Virus record (IMG/VR): IMGVR_UViG_3300042453_005424
Coordinates: 1-64,000 of that record
Reading direction: 5' to 3' (one strand)
Source: a virus
DNA length: 64,000 bases
The notes beneath the pieces are model-generated. The model was not told where the DNA came from and searched no databases. It saw only the letters and a program-made list of their open reading frames with translations. Each line of letters begins with the position of its first letter. The first letter of the stretch is position 1. Both the position numbers and the translations under genes were made by a program. This document shows positions 35,345-44,778 of this stretch, one piece after another.

Positions 35345-36280
35345 TTATGAATGTAATAAATATTGGTCAGCTGTGTTCATATCAGAAACATCTGAAATAT
35401 TGTTTGTATTTTGTAGCTTTTTCAGCGCCTGTACAGCTTCATATTTATTTTTTGCTGCGGGCATAGAAGATAATATGCCGGATAGTAATGCTGAAGTTCC
35501 TCCTAAAACTGCAGGAAGTGCAGAACGTGTTTTGTAAGATAAATTTAAAAATGGAGCTTTCCGTAGTAAATGCCCTCCAGCTAAACCTGCCGCCCCTCCT
35601 ATCCCAGCACCTAAAAGCCCTCCCTTTAGTCCGGCAATTCCTCCTGATATTACGGGGATGTCGTCGACCGCAGCATCTCGAGCTTTCAACAAATTCTCAT
35701 TATATGCTCTTCGCTGTTCCCCAGTAAAATCATCGTAAACCGGAGAAACCCCGCGGCTAGCTAACTCTTTTTTAATATTAGCAAAATCAGCGGATGTCAT
35801 ATCGCCGGGATTCTGAAAAGCTTGTTTTTTGAATGAAGAAATTTTACTTACTCCGGCTGTGCTATCTTCAAAATAGGGCTGCATCTCCATCTTATTAGGT
35901 TTATACCCGAATGCGCGACCACCGGCGTCAAGTATAGGATTTCCTAAAACTGAAGCAAAGCCCATAACAGGCATATCTACAGCAGCTGCCGAGGCTATGG
36001 GACGATTTAAAAAATTAGGTAGCCCGCGACCAATTCTCCCCATAACCCCAGATCTCTCCGCTAACCTCGGAGCCGATTTCAGTAGTTGTTTTCTAGCTAT
36101 CGAGGAGGCTACTAGAGGAAGCATAAACTTCCCTGCCTCTGCAATTAATGGGGCTACAAAAGCGAATTTATTTAACTCCTCATAGTTACTTTTATTACGT
36201 GAGTTTAATAAAATAGAATAAATTGATTGCGAGGCTGTTTTTTTATTAATAGCTTTGGATAATTTTTCACATAATTCCAT
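35345..36280 (-). CDS. Glycine-zipper virion protein
   Basis: A 311-residue protein. The C-terminal part contains a glycine zipper, G-G-I-A-G-L-K-G-G-L-L-G-A-G-I-G-G-A-A-G followed by L-A-G-G-H-L-L, then a second hydrophobic stretch (A-V-L-G-G-T-S-A-L-L-S-G-I-L). Such segments often insert in membranes. N-terminal K-K-T-A and central K-K-Q-A fit the K-x-A pattern. It lies 2 bp before the 124-residue gene and is probably a cargo or ejection protein. Confidence 0.55.
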   Translation of the reverse strand: MELCEKLSKAINKKTASQSIYSILLNSRNKSNYEELNKFAFVAPLIAEAGKFMLPLVASSIARKQLLKSAPRLAERSGVMGRIGRGLPNFLNRPIASAAAVDMPVMGFASVLGNPILDAGGRAFGYKPNKMEMQPYFEDSTAGVSKISSFKKQAFQNPGDMTSADFANIKKELASRGVSPVYDDFTGEQRRAYNENLLKARDAAVDDIPVISGGIAGLKGGLLGAGIGGAAGLAGGHLLRKAPFLNLSYKTRSALPAVLGGTSALLSGILSSMPAAKNKYEAVQALKKLQNTNNISDVSDMNTADQYLLHS

Positions 36281-36282
36281 AA

Positions 36283-36657
36283 TTAAACATTTTCTATATA
36301 TTCCCCTGTAAAAGTATCTGCGTTAGCTCTTAATGCCGAGAAAGCTGCGGTATAAGCAGCAACAAAATGGTCTTGATAAGCTTCGGCTTTTGTTTGTGTA
36401 TTTGTCGAAAAAACACCTGCTTTAGAATCAAACTCTTGAGTAAAAGGCAAATCAGATCTTATTTTAATAAATTTATCAGGCAAAGTATATTCGTCAGGAG
36501 TACCACTTAAAACTACCCCGCCCGAATTAATAGCGGGTTCTCCGAATTTACGCATTAACTCTTTATCGGATTCAGCTAATTTTTCTATATCCAGATAAAA
36601 AGTTATACTCCAAACATCATTATTTATAGTTCTTTTAATTTTTAATTGAGCCGGCAT
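36283..36657 (-). CDS. Hypothetical protein in cargo block
   Basis: A 124-residue protein with beta strands at the start (S-I-T-F-Y-L-D-I-E) and a helical end (H-F-V-A-A-Y-T-A-A-F-S-A-L-R). No motif I can name. Gaps of 2 bp and 15 bp to its neighbours place it in the same operon as the cargo proteins. Confidence 0.5.
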   Translation of the reverse strand: MPAQLKIKRTINNDVWSITFYLDIEKLAESDKELMRKFGEPAINSGGVVLSGTPDEYTLPDKFIKIRSDLPFTQEFDSKAGVFSTNTQTKAEAYQDHFVAAYTAAFSALRANADTFTGEYIENV

Positions 36658-36672
36658 AATAATTATATTCTA

Positions 36673-38118
36673 TTAAATTCTAAATTGCTCAGTCAAGCCA
36701 CTGTTAAAAGCTTGAGTGGCAATTCTGCGTTTAAGCATGTCCACATCAAGTTTAGTCATTAAATCTGCGTCATGCGCACTTAAGGCTTGTGAAGCGACCA
36801 TCGCTCTTAATTGTGCGCGTACCACTTCTTTCTCTTTAGATGTTTCTGGAGAAAGTCTTAATAACTGCTCGTAAGCTTTGGCTACTCGAACAGGGTTAAC
36901 TCTAGATAATATGGGGTCAGTGAGCATTAATTCTTGCAATAAAAGCTTTCGCTCCATATTTTCTAACGTAAGATTAGGCTTAGTAGGTCTGCTTTGCGCG
37001 GCTCCTCCGAGTCGAGATCTTAAGTTATCTACAAAAGTACCTTTTAAAAAGTCGCCTAAGGGGTCTCTGTTAAACCCCGCAGCTGTCTTTTCCGCTGCTG
37101 CCTCGATGACAGGATCTTTAGCGTATTCTTTAGCTATTGTAAACTCAGGGTCTGATACTTTTTTTTTAACTGCGTCAAGAACAGGATCTTCAGCGGCGTC
37201 TTTCTGAAGATCACCTGCAAAAGCTTTAGTCTCAGATGCATTCTCGGTAGAATTTTTTATGTCCGCCGTTTTTTTAAATTCTTTATACGCTTCTTTTGCA
37301 AAAGCTGATTCATACTTATAGTTCTCGAGCGCGTCCGCGGCTTCCTTTTCCAATGCTACAAGTTCATGAGCTGATTCTATCAAGCGGTCAAAAAGTACGG
37401 CTTCTTTAGTCGGCTCAAACATAATATAACCCTTGTCGTGAACTCCTCGCTCCTCTTCTCGAGCAGCTGTCTTATGGATTAAGTCCAAATAAGGCACAGC
37501 CAGTTCTCCGTATTTAGAAAAAACTTGCGACTCAAATTCTTCAAAAGACGTTCTTGCGGCTGCATCTTTTCTAAACTCATGAGTCAACGCACAAAAAACA
37601 TCATTCAAGTGTAACTCAGCGGCCACCTTATGTATCTCTGTCTCCTCTACCTGACGAGCTAATTTTTCTATATACTGCGCTGACTTCTCGTAAAGAGTTT
37701 CGACTCTGGTTGGAAAGCTGTCATGCTGCTCGTCAGAATTCGCTATCTCCAAATATGCTTGTTTATACTGAGGGTTGTTAAGAATTCGGTTGTAGTTAAA
37801 AACTACGTCGTCAGAATCCGGAGTTATAAAGTTATCTGCTAATGTTTTAGCCGCGCTTTTTTCACTCACGCTCAATGCATCGGTAATAACTTTTGGAATA
37901 TCCGCTATAGCGAATTCTTCTGCCCGATCTTCCGCTGTTTTAAAATGCCGATAATGTAATGCCACGTTCAAAGCTTCGCCTGTACGTTGGATGTAATTCG
38001 GGTTTAGATCCATTTCTTCAGCCACTTTTTTAAGAGCTTCTGTAGGAGAATTCCCTTGGTTTACATATTGCACAGCTTCGTTCAATGCAGTTTTAATTAA
38101 AATATTAGGCTCTTCCAT
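36673..38118 (-). CDS. Helical virion/cargo protein with many K-x-A sites
   Basis: A 481-residue all-helical protein. Its N-terminus (S-P-T-E-A-L-K-K-V-A-E-E-M-D-L-N-P-N-Y-I, then E-A-L-N-V-A-L) resembles the start of virion proteins I recall from other large phages, but I cannot name the family. Sites such as H-K-V-A-A, H-K-T-A-A, E-K-E-A-A, Q-K-D-A-A and E-K-T-A-A are spread along it, more than in any tail protein here. This suggests extensive processing in the head. No membrane segment or enzyme motif seen. Confidence 0.55.
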   Translation of the reverse strand: MEEPNILIKTALNEAVQYVNQGNSPTEALKKVAEEMDLNPNYIQRTGEALNVALHYRHFKTAEDRAEEFAIADIPKVITDALSVSEKSAAKTLADNFITPDSDDVVFNYNRILNNPQYKQAYLEIANSDEQHDSFPTRVETLYEKSAQYIEKLARQVEETEIHKVAAELHLNDVFCALTHEFRKDAAARTSFEEFESQVFSKYGELAVPYLDLIHKTAAREEERGVHDKGYIMFEPTKEAVLFDRLIESAHELVALEKEAADALENYKYESAFAKEAYKEFKKTADIKNSTENASETKAFAGDLQKDAAEDPVLDAVKKKVSDPEFTIAKEYAKDPVIEAAAEKTAAGFNRDPLGDFLKGTFVDNLRSRLGGAAQSRPTKPNLTLENMERKLLLQELMLTDPILSRVNPVRVAKAYEQLLRLSPETSKEKEVVRAQLRAMVASQALSAHDADLMTKLDVDMLKRRIATQAFNSGLTEQFRI

Positions 38119-38145
38119 AATTTATAATTGTAACAGGTTTAAAAA

Positions 38146-39237
38146 CTATTTCAATTCAGTAATTGATTTATATTCCGGTAAGGTATTTTCTTTTAAAGCC
38201 AGCTGAGAAATTAATTTCAACGCTATTTCATCCTCTTCCTGCATATTTGTGTCAAAATCAACTTTGTCGTTAAGTATTCTAGTTGTACTTGCATCTAAAT
38301 TTCTAACTTTAGCTTGGAAATATTTGATTTCCTCTTTTTTAATTAAAAACGACGCCAAGTTATTTATAACACTATTATAGTTTAAAGCATCTTTCTTATC
38401 TTCGATAGAAAAATATAAAGATGTAACGTTATCTATCATCGAATCACCTAAATAAGCATTAAGTCGTTCTCTTTCTTCGTAAGTTAAGCTGTGTGGGTCT
38501 GCATCTGCTTTTAACCCTAATTCTCCTAACGAACCTATGATTTTATAATATCTTCTATCAATATCGCTTATAATTTGATTATCTGCTAATTGTGTAAAAT
38601 ACGCTGCGCGAGCTACAACCTCGGTGGGAGCATTTGAAAAGTCAAAAAACAGTTCTCTGAGTGCGCGAACCTGTTTAGGATATAATCTATGCCTTTTAGC
38701 TATTTCACTATCCGAAAGACCTGCAAAAATACAATAACCTATTACGCAACATGTCCTCCGATGATCTTTAGAACTATGAAACTTGACCGCAAAGTCATAT
38801 TCTGAATAATATTTAATTTTAGCTGTGTGATATAAAAAATTGCGTAAAGGCTCGTCTAAAATCAAATCTATAAATTTACAATTCCAAAGCTTGATGTCGT
38901 CTGATTTATACGTAGGAACAAAAAGTTTTTTATCCCCCTGTTTTTTAAGTTTTTTATTGAACAGTTTAAAAAACATACTCTTCTGATCCATGGTTAATTT
39001 CGAAATGGCCTTAGATATGAATGGTGTGAAAGAATAAGCTAACGCCGCGTTATTCAACAAATCTTGGTTACTTGTAAGATACCTGCGCAACCGATTAGCT
39101 CCATCTCTAGGCTTATCCCTACAATAAGCCAAATTAGCTCTGTGGGGCTCTAAATAAATTAGATACCGCCAATTAGGAAAATTAAAAAATGAGCCTATTT
39201 GATTAAGCGTAATAGGCATTAATGTTTTAAGCTTCAT
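38146..39237 (-). CDS. HTH-containing protein, possible DNA-binding virion protein
   Basis: A 363-residue basic protein. Residues about 165-200 contain C-I-F-A-G-L-S-D-S-E-I-A-K-R-H-R-L-Y, followed by P-K-Q-V-R-A-L-R-E-L-F-F-D-F. This looks like a helix-turn-helix with a trailing aromatic helix, as in small phage DNA-binding proteins. The rest is helical. It overlaps the upstream 318-residue gene by 11 bp. The role could be DNA packaging, genome organisation or transcription with the neighbouring RNAP; none is proven. Confidence 0.5.
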   Translation of the reverse strand: MKLKTLMPITLNQIGSFFNFPNWRYLIYLEPHRANLAYCRDKPRDGANRLRRYLTSNQDLLNNAALAYSFTPFISKAISKLTMDQKSMFFKLFNKKLKKQGDKKLFVPTYKSDDIKLWNCKFIDLILDEPLRNFLYHTAKIKYYSEYDFAVKFHSSKDHRRTCCVIGYCIFAGLSDSEIAKRHRLYPKQVRALRELFFDFSNAPTEVVARAAYFTQLADNQIISDIDRRYYKIIGSLGELGLKADADPHSLTYEERERLNAYLGDSMIDNVTSLYFSIEDKKDALNYNSVINNLASFLIKKEEIKYFQAKVRNLDASTTRILNDKVDFDTNMQEEDEIALKLISQLALKENTLPEYKSITELK

Positions 39238-40183
39238 GCGGTCCGAGGCCCTGCGTTATGCTGCCTAATACTCCTCCTACAGCAGCCATAGGCAGAGCTG
39301 TCCTTTTTATAGCCTTTGGCGTATTTCTCAACATATTTAAAAAATCTTTTTTAATAACATTCACGGGCGCACCTCGCTTACCGCTAAACGCAGACCATAA
39401 GGATCTAGGTGCGTCAACCAGAGGAGCTGCTGCTCCAGTAATTCCTCCCAAAGCGCCGCCTAAACCTACCCCTAAAAGTCCGTTTTTTAAATTACTTAAA
39501 ATAAAATCATTTTTTTCTGTATTATTCCGCCTAGTCACGCTTAATAAATCAGCTACAGGAAAGCTAGAAAGATATGGCTGAGCTTCTATCACGCGGGCGG
39601 CGTCCTCGAGCGCGGCGTCAGGTAGCTTTGTTTTGCCTGCCAAAAAAGGAACAGCCGTACCGCTAGCTGCGCCTAAGATTGCTCCCGTGGCTGTATCATT
39701 GATCACGCCGTGTGTAAACTTTTTACGGTGGGCATGCTCATTATTAAATATACGCTTCGTTGTTTTGACTGGAGAAAAAGGTAATCTTAATTTACCTCCT
39801 GGTCCTCTTAATCCTCTGAACCCCATCAACCGTATTGCTGACGACAATAAAAAACTGGCAGGAATTCCGCCTAGCCCCATAGACAAAGAGTTGCTAAGCA
39901 TCTGTTTTCCAATTTCAGATTTAGCTTCTTTAGTATTTTTTATTTTTTCAATAGCCCTACGGACTTGAGCTTTGCGGGTCTCTGTGTTTCTAGAAATAAC
40001 AGCCAAGGAAGTCGGGACGTCTTCAAAAAGCCCAGCCACAGTCTTTAATCTGCCTGGGAAGTCTCCCATAAAATCAGCAGCATTATACTTATTAGGTTGA
40101 GTAAAATAAATATTTTCGCGCAATAATTTTAAAGCTAAATAACGCTTTAATAAACTATTATCATTTTCAATAGGAGTATCCAT
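39227..40183 (-). CDS. Glycine-zipper virion protein
   Basis: A 318-residue protein with at least three Gly/Ala hydrophobic segments: A-T-G-A-I-L-G-A-A-S-G-T-A-V-P-F near residue 165, L-L-G-V-G-L-G-G-A-L-G-G-I-T-G-A near residue 235, and A-A-V-G-G-V-L-G-S-I-T near the end. Such glycine zippers are typical of membrane-inserting phage ejection proteins. N-terminal half is basic. It is encoded between the 729-residue protein and the HTH protein, with an 11 bp overlap into the latter. Confidence 0.55.
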   Translation of the reverse strand: MDTPIENDNSLLKRYLALKLLRENIYFTQPNKYNAADFMGDFPGRLKTVAGLFEDVPTSLAVISRNTETRKAQVRRAIEKIKNTKEAKSEIGKQMLSNSLSMGLGGIPASFLLSSAIRLMGFRGLRGPGGKLRLPFSPVKTTKRIFNNEHAHRKKFTHGVINDTATGAILGAASGTAVPFLAGKTKLPDAALEDAARVIEAQPYLSSFPVADLLSVTRRNNTEKNDFILSNLKNGLLGVGLGGALGGITGAAAPLVDAPRSLWSAFSGKRGAPVNVIKKDFLNMLRNTPKAIKRTALPMAAVGGVLGSITQGLGPHEA

Positions 40184-40203
40184 TTAAGTTACTCATGCGC
40201 GTA

Positions 40204-42393
40204 TTACATATCAAAATTATCTGCTTTTGACATGTTTATGGATAACTCCGGAGATTTCCGTTTTAAGAAAATTACCAGCTCCCCTAAATTTTTGAAAACG
40301 CTGGTAACTAATTCCACTAATTCAGGTAAATCGCCTCTGCCATACATATCTTTAAATTTATCTGTTTCCCAGTGGAGTAAAAATAAAATTCTACCAAGCC
40401 TATCCATAGCTTCAATGATGGATGGAAGGTACTCAGAAACTTTATCCCCTACTGAAACATATTTCGCTAAAGCTCCGATTGTATGCGCGTCAAATATTTC
40501 TTTTTGGTTGTTCTGCGCTAATTGAATCGCTTGTTGAACAACTCTCGGGTCTACCCCTTCTACGTCTGGCATAACACCTAACCCCTTACGAGTAGGATCT
40601 TGCGTATAGCTAATATCTGAGGAAAGCATGTTCTCCATACCTACCCCAGTAGTTGTGGCCTGTCCAAATTCGTTGGTATAGGGTGATTCCTCCAACGGCT
40701 GGGGGTACATATCTCCGGTGTAAGCTTGTTTTATATGCCCTTTTTTTGATATCCCTGGGACAAGAGAGTCTATTATTTTTTCAGACTCTTCAAAAGGTAA
40801 CCCAAACTCCATAGTCATGGCAATTTTTGCGCTAACAGGGTCATCATACTTTTTCTTAGCTCCGTTTATATCTATAAAATATTCGCTGCCGTTTGTGCGC
40901 ACAGACATAGGCAAAATATTTTTTTCAGTCAACAAATTATTTAAAGCACGTATCGATCCAGGCTCATGTCTGGTGTCTTCGTCGATCTTATCACCTCCCG
41001 CCTCTGCGGACACAGTGCTTAATTTTCCAGAACTAGGCTCAATCTTAAGTAATTTATACCCGGACGGGACATAAATTAAATTATCCTTATATTCCAGTTT
41101 ATCGCCAGGTTTTTTTGTAATCACCAAAAATACTTCTTTCGCCTGTTTGGGGTGGTTATAAAAATTACCTCTAGGAAGATCATGCACACTTCCGGGGCGG
41201 TCAGTTTTTCCACGATATTCTATACAATCGCAACCATGGTCATAAGCTCTATAAGGCTCTGCAGAAATTCTTCGAATTCCAGAAGCATCTTTGAAATTAG
41301 CTGTTATGTAAAACGGCTGGGTAGCATTTAAATTTTCATTTATTAATACATAAATATTTGAACCTGGACGAGCCTCGGCTGCGTCGACCATCATTTTATG
41401 CACATCAGAATAATCGGCTATCTTAAAATGGTCTTTAATAAATACTTTGGTGCTATCCTTTATATACGCGCTTCCTTTTCCGGACTCTAAATCGATAACA
41501 ATAGCGTCATCTGTAGAAAAATTTTGCTGAAGCTGCTTCGGACGAACTAAAACTAAACCATACCGCAAATTACCTGTAGCTGTAATATATGAATAAAATC
41601 CAGAATCTACAGGATTTGAAAAAGTCTTTTCATAATCTATAGCTCCAAACTTTGATTTTTCTCCAGCCTCTCGGTTGTCCAAAATGACAAACCCTTGGGT
41701 CAACAAAGTTTCTTTTTGCTGAGCAGTTAAATTCTTTACTTGCTCCTTATTCTCTTTTTTTACAAGTTTCAATTTGGCTGGAGCATTGTCTCCTGAGCGA
41801 TATTTATCTCCATCGTCTAAACTAATAGCTTCGGCGACCTTCTCCATAGGATAAAATCTCATAACAGCCTCACAAAAGTCTGCGTCTTTCTCCAATAAGT
41901 TTGCGAATGCCTTTTTGGTTGGGTTGCCGGAATCTCTTACATAATCGATAACTGAAGCGACTGTATATTTTCCGGTACGTGGAGGAACAACAAGCTGTCT
42001 GTAATCTCCCTGAGCCACATCGCGCATTATGTCAGATCTGCTTTCGTCTGAGTTTTCTCCCAGTCCTAGCAATTCCTCTTTTATGAACATTTCAGCAAAG
42101 TCTTCATTCAACGGATAAAATTGCTCGTTGTTTTTACTGTAGAGTAAATCAAGAGTTTTAACCTTACCATTAATAAAAAACACCGGAACAAATAAAATTT
42201 GCCCATTAGCCGAGCGAAAACCAAAAACCCCTAGAGCTTTCGTATTGTCTTCATTCTTTTTTACAATCTCAAATCCCACCAAATACGGGATTAAATTTTT
42301 GAGGGTATCTTGAAGACGTTGGTAAGCTAGTTGGAAAAAAGCCCCTTCGAGTTGGTCGTCTGCTGCTGCTTTTATTAAATTTGTTTTAGGCAT
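40204..42393 (-). CDS. Large virion protein next to RNAP genes
   Basis: A 729-residue protein. The start has L-I-K-A-A-A-D-D-Q-L-E-G. The middle is mixed alpha/beta with R-A-Y-D-H-G-C-D-C-I-E-Y. The C-terminal 90 residues are helical with D-R-L-G-R-I-L-F-L-L-H-W-E-T and L-G-E-L-V-I-F-L-K-R-K. I recall similar C-termini in large phages but cannot name the family. It begins a transcription unit behind its own promoter and follows the beta' C-terminal gene, so an RNAP-associated or internal virion role is possible. Not a portal as far as I can tell. Confidence 0.5.
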   Translation of the reverse strand: MPKTNLIKAAADDQLEGAFFQLAYQRLQDTLKNLIPYLVGFEIVKKNEDNTKALGVFGFRSANGQILFVPVFFINGKVKTLDLLYSKNNEQFYPLNEDFAEMFIKEELLGLGENSDESRSDIMRDVAQGDYRQLVVPPRTGKYTVASVIDYVRDSGNPTKKAFANLLEKDADFCEAVMRFYPMEKVAEAISLDDGDKYRSGDNAPAKLKLVKKENKEQVKNLTAQQKETLLTQGFVILDNREAGEKSKFGAIDYEKTFSNPVDSGFYSYITATGNLRYGLVLVRPKQLQQNFSTDDAIVIDLESGKGSAYIKDSTKVFIKDHFKIADYSDVHKMMVDAAEARPGSNIYVLINENLNATQPFYITANFKDASGIRRISAEPYRAYDHGCDCIEYRGKTDRPGSVHDLPRGNFYNHPKQAKEVFLVITKKPGDKLEYKDNLIYVPSGYKLLKIEPSSGKLSTVSAEAGGDKIDEDTRHEPGSIRALNNLLTEKNILPMSVRTNGSEYFIDINGAKKKYDDPVSAKIAMTMEFGLPFEESEKIIDSLVPGISKKGHIKQAYTGDMYPQPLEESPYTNEFGQATTTGVGMENMLSSDISYTQDPTRKGLGVMPDVEGVDPRVVQQAIQLAQNNQKEIFDAHTIGALAKYVSVGDKVSEYLPSIIEAMDRLGRILFLLHWETDKFKDMYGRGDLPELVELVTSVFKNLGELVIFLKRKSPELSINMSKADNFDM

Positions 42394-42423
42394 AAATATA
42401 ATCCGGCTATTATTGATTTACTA

Positions 42424-42452
42424 ATTTTATTTATTTTTTGCTTGTATATCAA
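42424..42452 (-). promoter_or_regulatory. Sigma-70-like promoter candidate
   Basis: Minus strand: TTGATA (42452-42447), 17 bp, TAAAAT (42429-42424), 30 bp before the 729-residue gene and 14 bp after the stop of the beta' C-terminal gene. Confidence 0.55.
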
Positions 42453-42466
42453 GACTCTTCTTACTG

Positions 42467-44326
42467 TTAGTAAATGTCTTCCTTTTCCCCAAATCCTACA
42501 CCATACGCTAACCCAGGTATAGGACTTGGTCCTTTAACATCTGAAACGGATCCTTTATTTACCATGTTTACAAATCTTTTCGCCAAATTGGTACTGTTCA
42601 GAACATGCATCCAATCTTCATGATGCTCAGGTATATCCAATAAACGCACCATCACAGGCTCAAAGTTGGGAGGATTGTCGTTCACCAACACAGCTTCAAT
42701 CCCATTATCTTTTAAATCTTTGATTACCCTGGAAGTTATTTTTGTACCTAGTGTGTAATGCAGCTCGGGTTTTTCCAGATATTTTCCGTAAGCAAAGTCT
42801 AACCTGAGATCTTTGGAATTTTCTCTAGGTTTATAATTTTTTTCAACGGCTGAATAGGAAACGATCTGGTCTGGTAGGTAATCGCCTAAACCTTCGGGAT
42901 CTGTTATTTGCACATGGTCGATAGCGGCTTTGGCTATAAGTTCAAAATTTCTACGATTGACACTTAAATTACTATCGTCGAAAGCTTTTTTCATCGCTTC
43001 CATATAATACTTTCTACCGTCTCCTATTCCTCTGTATTTAACAACTTCTCGAGGGTCTATTAAACCTGAGCTTAAAGCGTCTCCCTGCTCTACACTATCC
43101 CCGACAGAAACTGTAGGCTCTTGGTCTAACCCGATATAATGTTCGGTATTGTTGACTTTTATAAAATATCCTCCTGCCGCAGCAGGCTCGATTTTCGTAA
43201 TAAAGCCATCTTCTTGAGCTAACGGCGCTTTACCTAAAAATTGTTTTGGGACATTCGCCAATTGATTTATTAATTTAAACCCTTGCTGACTAGTTCCTAG
43301 TGTAGTAGCTGCACCTCCAGAATGTCTGGCTTTCATAGCGCTTTCAGTTAGTGGTTCTGCTACAGCTGTTCCTGCGACCAACCCAACATAACTATCTAAG
43401 GCGGCCATTCCTTTTTCGCGCACCCCAACACACATTTGGCAAAGTCCGCCCGCATGATGTTTTTTGTTAGCTTGACACGTCATCGGAGAACGTATGGTTA
43501 TACTTTTAATGTTTTTATTCGCGAGGTTATTTAACATTTTCAATGTAACCTCATTATTTCTATTATACTCGTCAACAGGTTTTGCTAAAAAAGAGCCCAC
43601 CGATTCTTTATCTTTCACACTAACGGATATTCCATTCATGGTGTCGCAATCATGCTCCACAACTTGAAGAGGCATGAGAGCGCGTGCGAATTGCTTTGAA
43701 CCATACCCGCCTTGGGCTACGGAAATTTTTTTCAAAACTTCTCCAGATCTTGTACCGAATGATGTTGTCAGATATTCAGGTAGAGTTAATCCCTCTGCAT
43801 AAGAACTTTTTATCGGTAAATCCATTTTAGGTTTACCGTCAGCATCCACAACAACACCTTGTGTAGCTATTGTTCCTCGATACTGCGCGGGAGATCCTCT
43901 TGAACCGGCAATAATAATTTTAGCTAAAGATTTATTCGAACTAAGCCCTTTTGACAAAATATCTTTTTCGATATTAGTCATCATGTCATTGTATTTATCG
44001 AATATCTTTTTATTTTTTACAGATTCTGAGTCATCACTTTTTTCTATTTTTGCTTTGAATGCGTCGAAATCCTCCCAAAGCTTATCCTTATCTATAGGAG
44101 ATACTAAATCTTTTAATGTGAGTGATGTTCCTTCTCGTGTGGCAATCTCGAAACCTAACCTTGTTAAATCCGATGTAATTTTACTGTATTCGGTCGGAGC
44201 TTTAGCAGCTAGTGCGCTAAAAAATTTAGAAAGCCCTTTTTTGTCTAAAACTTCATCGTCTATCAAATCATGAAACTGCGAAGGAGTAAAAAACTTAAGC
44301 AAAACTTTACCTACTGTGGTTACCAT
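42467..44326 (-). CDS. RNA polymerase beta' subunit, C-terminal half
   Basis: A 619-residue protein colinear with the C-terminal half of bacterial beta'. Residues 1-70 match the region with T-T-V-G-K-V-L-L and L-G-F-E-I-A-T-R-E-G-T-S. Residues about 140-150 are A-G-S-R-G-S-P-A-Q-Y-R. Residues about 178-222 correspond to E-G-L-T-x-x-E-Y and the bridge helix. Four Cys of the second zinc site are present (C227, C284, C296, C299). The trigger loop (residues about 326-340, M-K-A-R-H-S-G-G-A-A) keeps Met331 and His335, so it looks catalytically able. The break from the N-terminal half is close to the rpoC1/rpoC2 break of cyanobacteria. Two small genes and one Gln-rich gene separate it from the fused beta/beta' gene. 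Confidence 0.88.
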   Translation of the reverse strand: MVTTVGKVLLKFFTPSQFHDLIDDEVLDKKGLSKFFSALAAKAPTEYSKITSDLTRLGFEIATREGTSLTLKDLVSPIDKDKLWEDFDAFKAKIEKSDDSESVKNKKIFDKYNDMMTNIEKDILSKGLSSNKSLAKIIIAGSRGSPAQYRGTIATQGVVVDADGKPKMDLPIKSSYAEGLTLPEYLTTSFGTRSGEVLKKISVAQGGYGSKQFARALMPLQVVEHDCDTMNGISVSVKDKESVGSFLAKPVDEYNRNNEVTLKMLNNLANKNIKSITIRSPMTCQANKKHHAGGLCQMCVGVREKGMAALDSYVGLVAGTAVAEPLTESAMKARHSGGAATTLGTSQQGFKLINQLANVPKQFLGKAPLAQEDGFITKIEPAAAGGYFIKVNNTEHYIGLDQEPTVSVGDSVEQGDALSSGLIDPREVVKYRGIGDGRKYYMEAMKKAFDDSNLSVNRRNFELIAKAAIDHVQITDPEGLGDYLPDQIVSYSAVEKNYKPRENSKDLRLDFAYGKYLEKPELHYTLGTKITSRVIKDLKDNGIEAVLVNDNPPNFEPVMVRLLDIPEHHEDWMHVLNSTNLAKRFVNMVNKGSVSDVKGPSPIPGLAYGVGFGEKEDIY

Positions 44327-44328
44327 TG

Positions 44329-44760
44329 TTAAACAAACCTTTCGTCCGCCCCCAAAAAGCGGGCGCGAAGTGCTTCATAAAATGTAACCCCTGGAACCAA
44401 CACTCTTGCAACTTTTTGCTGCGGAATAAAATTATTAGAAATAACATTATTAGTCTTAGCTGTAGAAGAATCTTTTGGCTTTCCCACAGTGTTTTTCTCT
44501 TCGTCTAACATATTTTGCACGGATAATTCTTGAAATGCATCATCCATTAGCTGCCCTTCAAAATTATCCGCAGTTTGCTGCTTCGGTGTGGCTGTGGTTA
44601 CATCCGGTTCTGCTAATTCGTAGTTATCTCCATTATTTACCGTGAAAGGATCCCTGTGATCTTCGGCCAACTTTTCCTTTATATAACAAGCGTAGTCGTA
44701 ATTTGGATCTTGCTCAACTACACTATCTAAAAAAACGGATAATTTAGTCAAATCGAACAT
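44329..44760 (-). CDS. Small protein between RNAP genes
   Basis: A 143-residue acidic protein, mostly disordered in the centre (Thr/Gln/Asp/Asn-rich), with a helical start (L-S-V-F-L-D-S-V-V-E-Q-D) and a compact end (P-G-V-T-F-Y-E-A-L-R-A-R-F). It lies 2 bp before the beta' C-terminal gene. A tether or accessory subunit of the polymerase is possible but unproven. No family recognised. Confidence 0.55.
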   Translation of the reverse strand: MFDLTKLSVFLDSVVEQDPNYDYACYIKEKLAEDHRDPFTVNNGDNYELAEPDVTTATPKQQTADNFEGQLMDDAFQELSVQNMLDEEKNTVGKPKDSSTAKTNNVISNNFIPQQKVARVLVPGVTFYEALRARFLGADERFV

Positions 44761-44778
44761 ATTTTTAAATTAATGAAA

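Noticed and set aside
33697-42393. Portal or terminase among the large unassigned genes
   Set aside because: None shows portal-like or Walker/nuclease motifs; these genes are probably outside the window.
42630-43800. Loss of the trigger-loop histidine in beta'
   Set aside because: I first compared the S-F-G-T-R-S-G segment with the trigger loop, but that is the bridge-helix region; the true loop further on keeps its Met and His.
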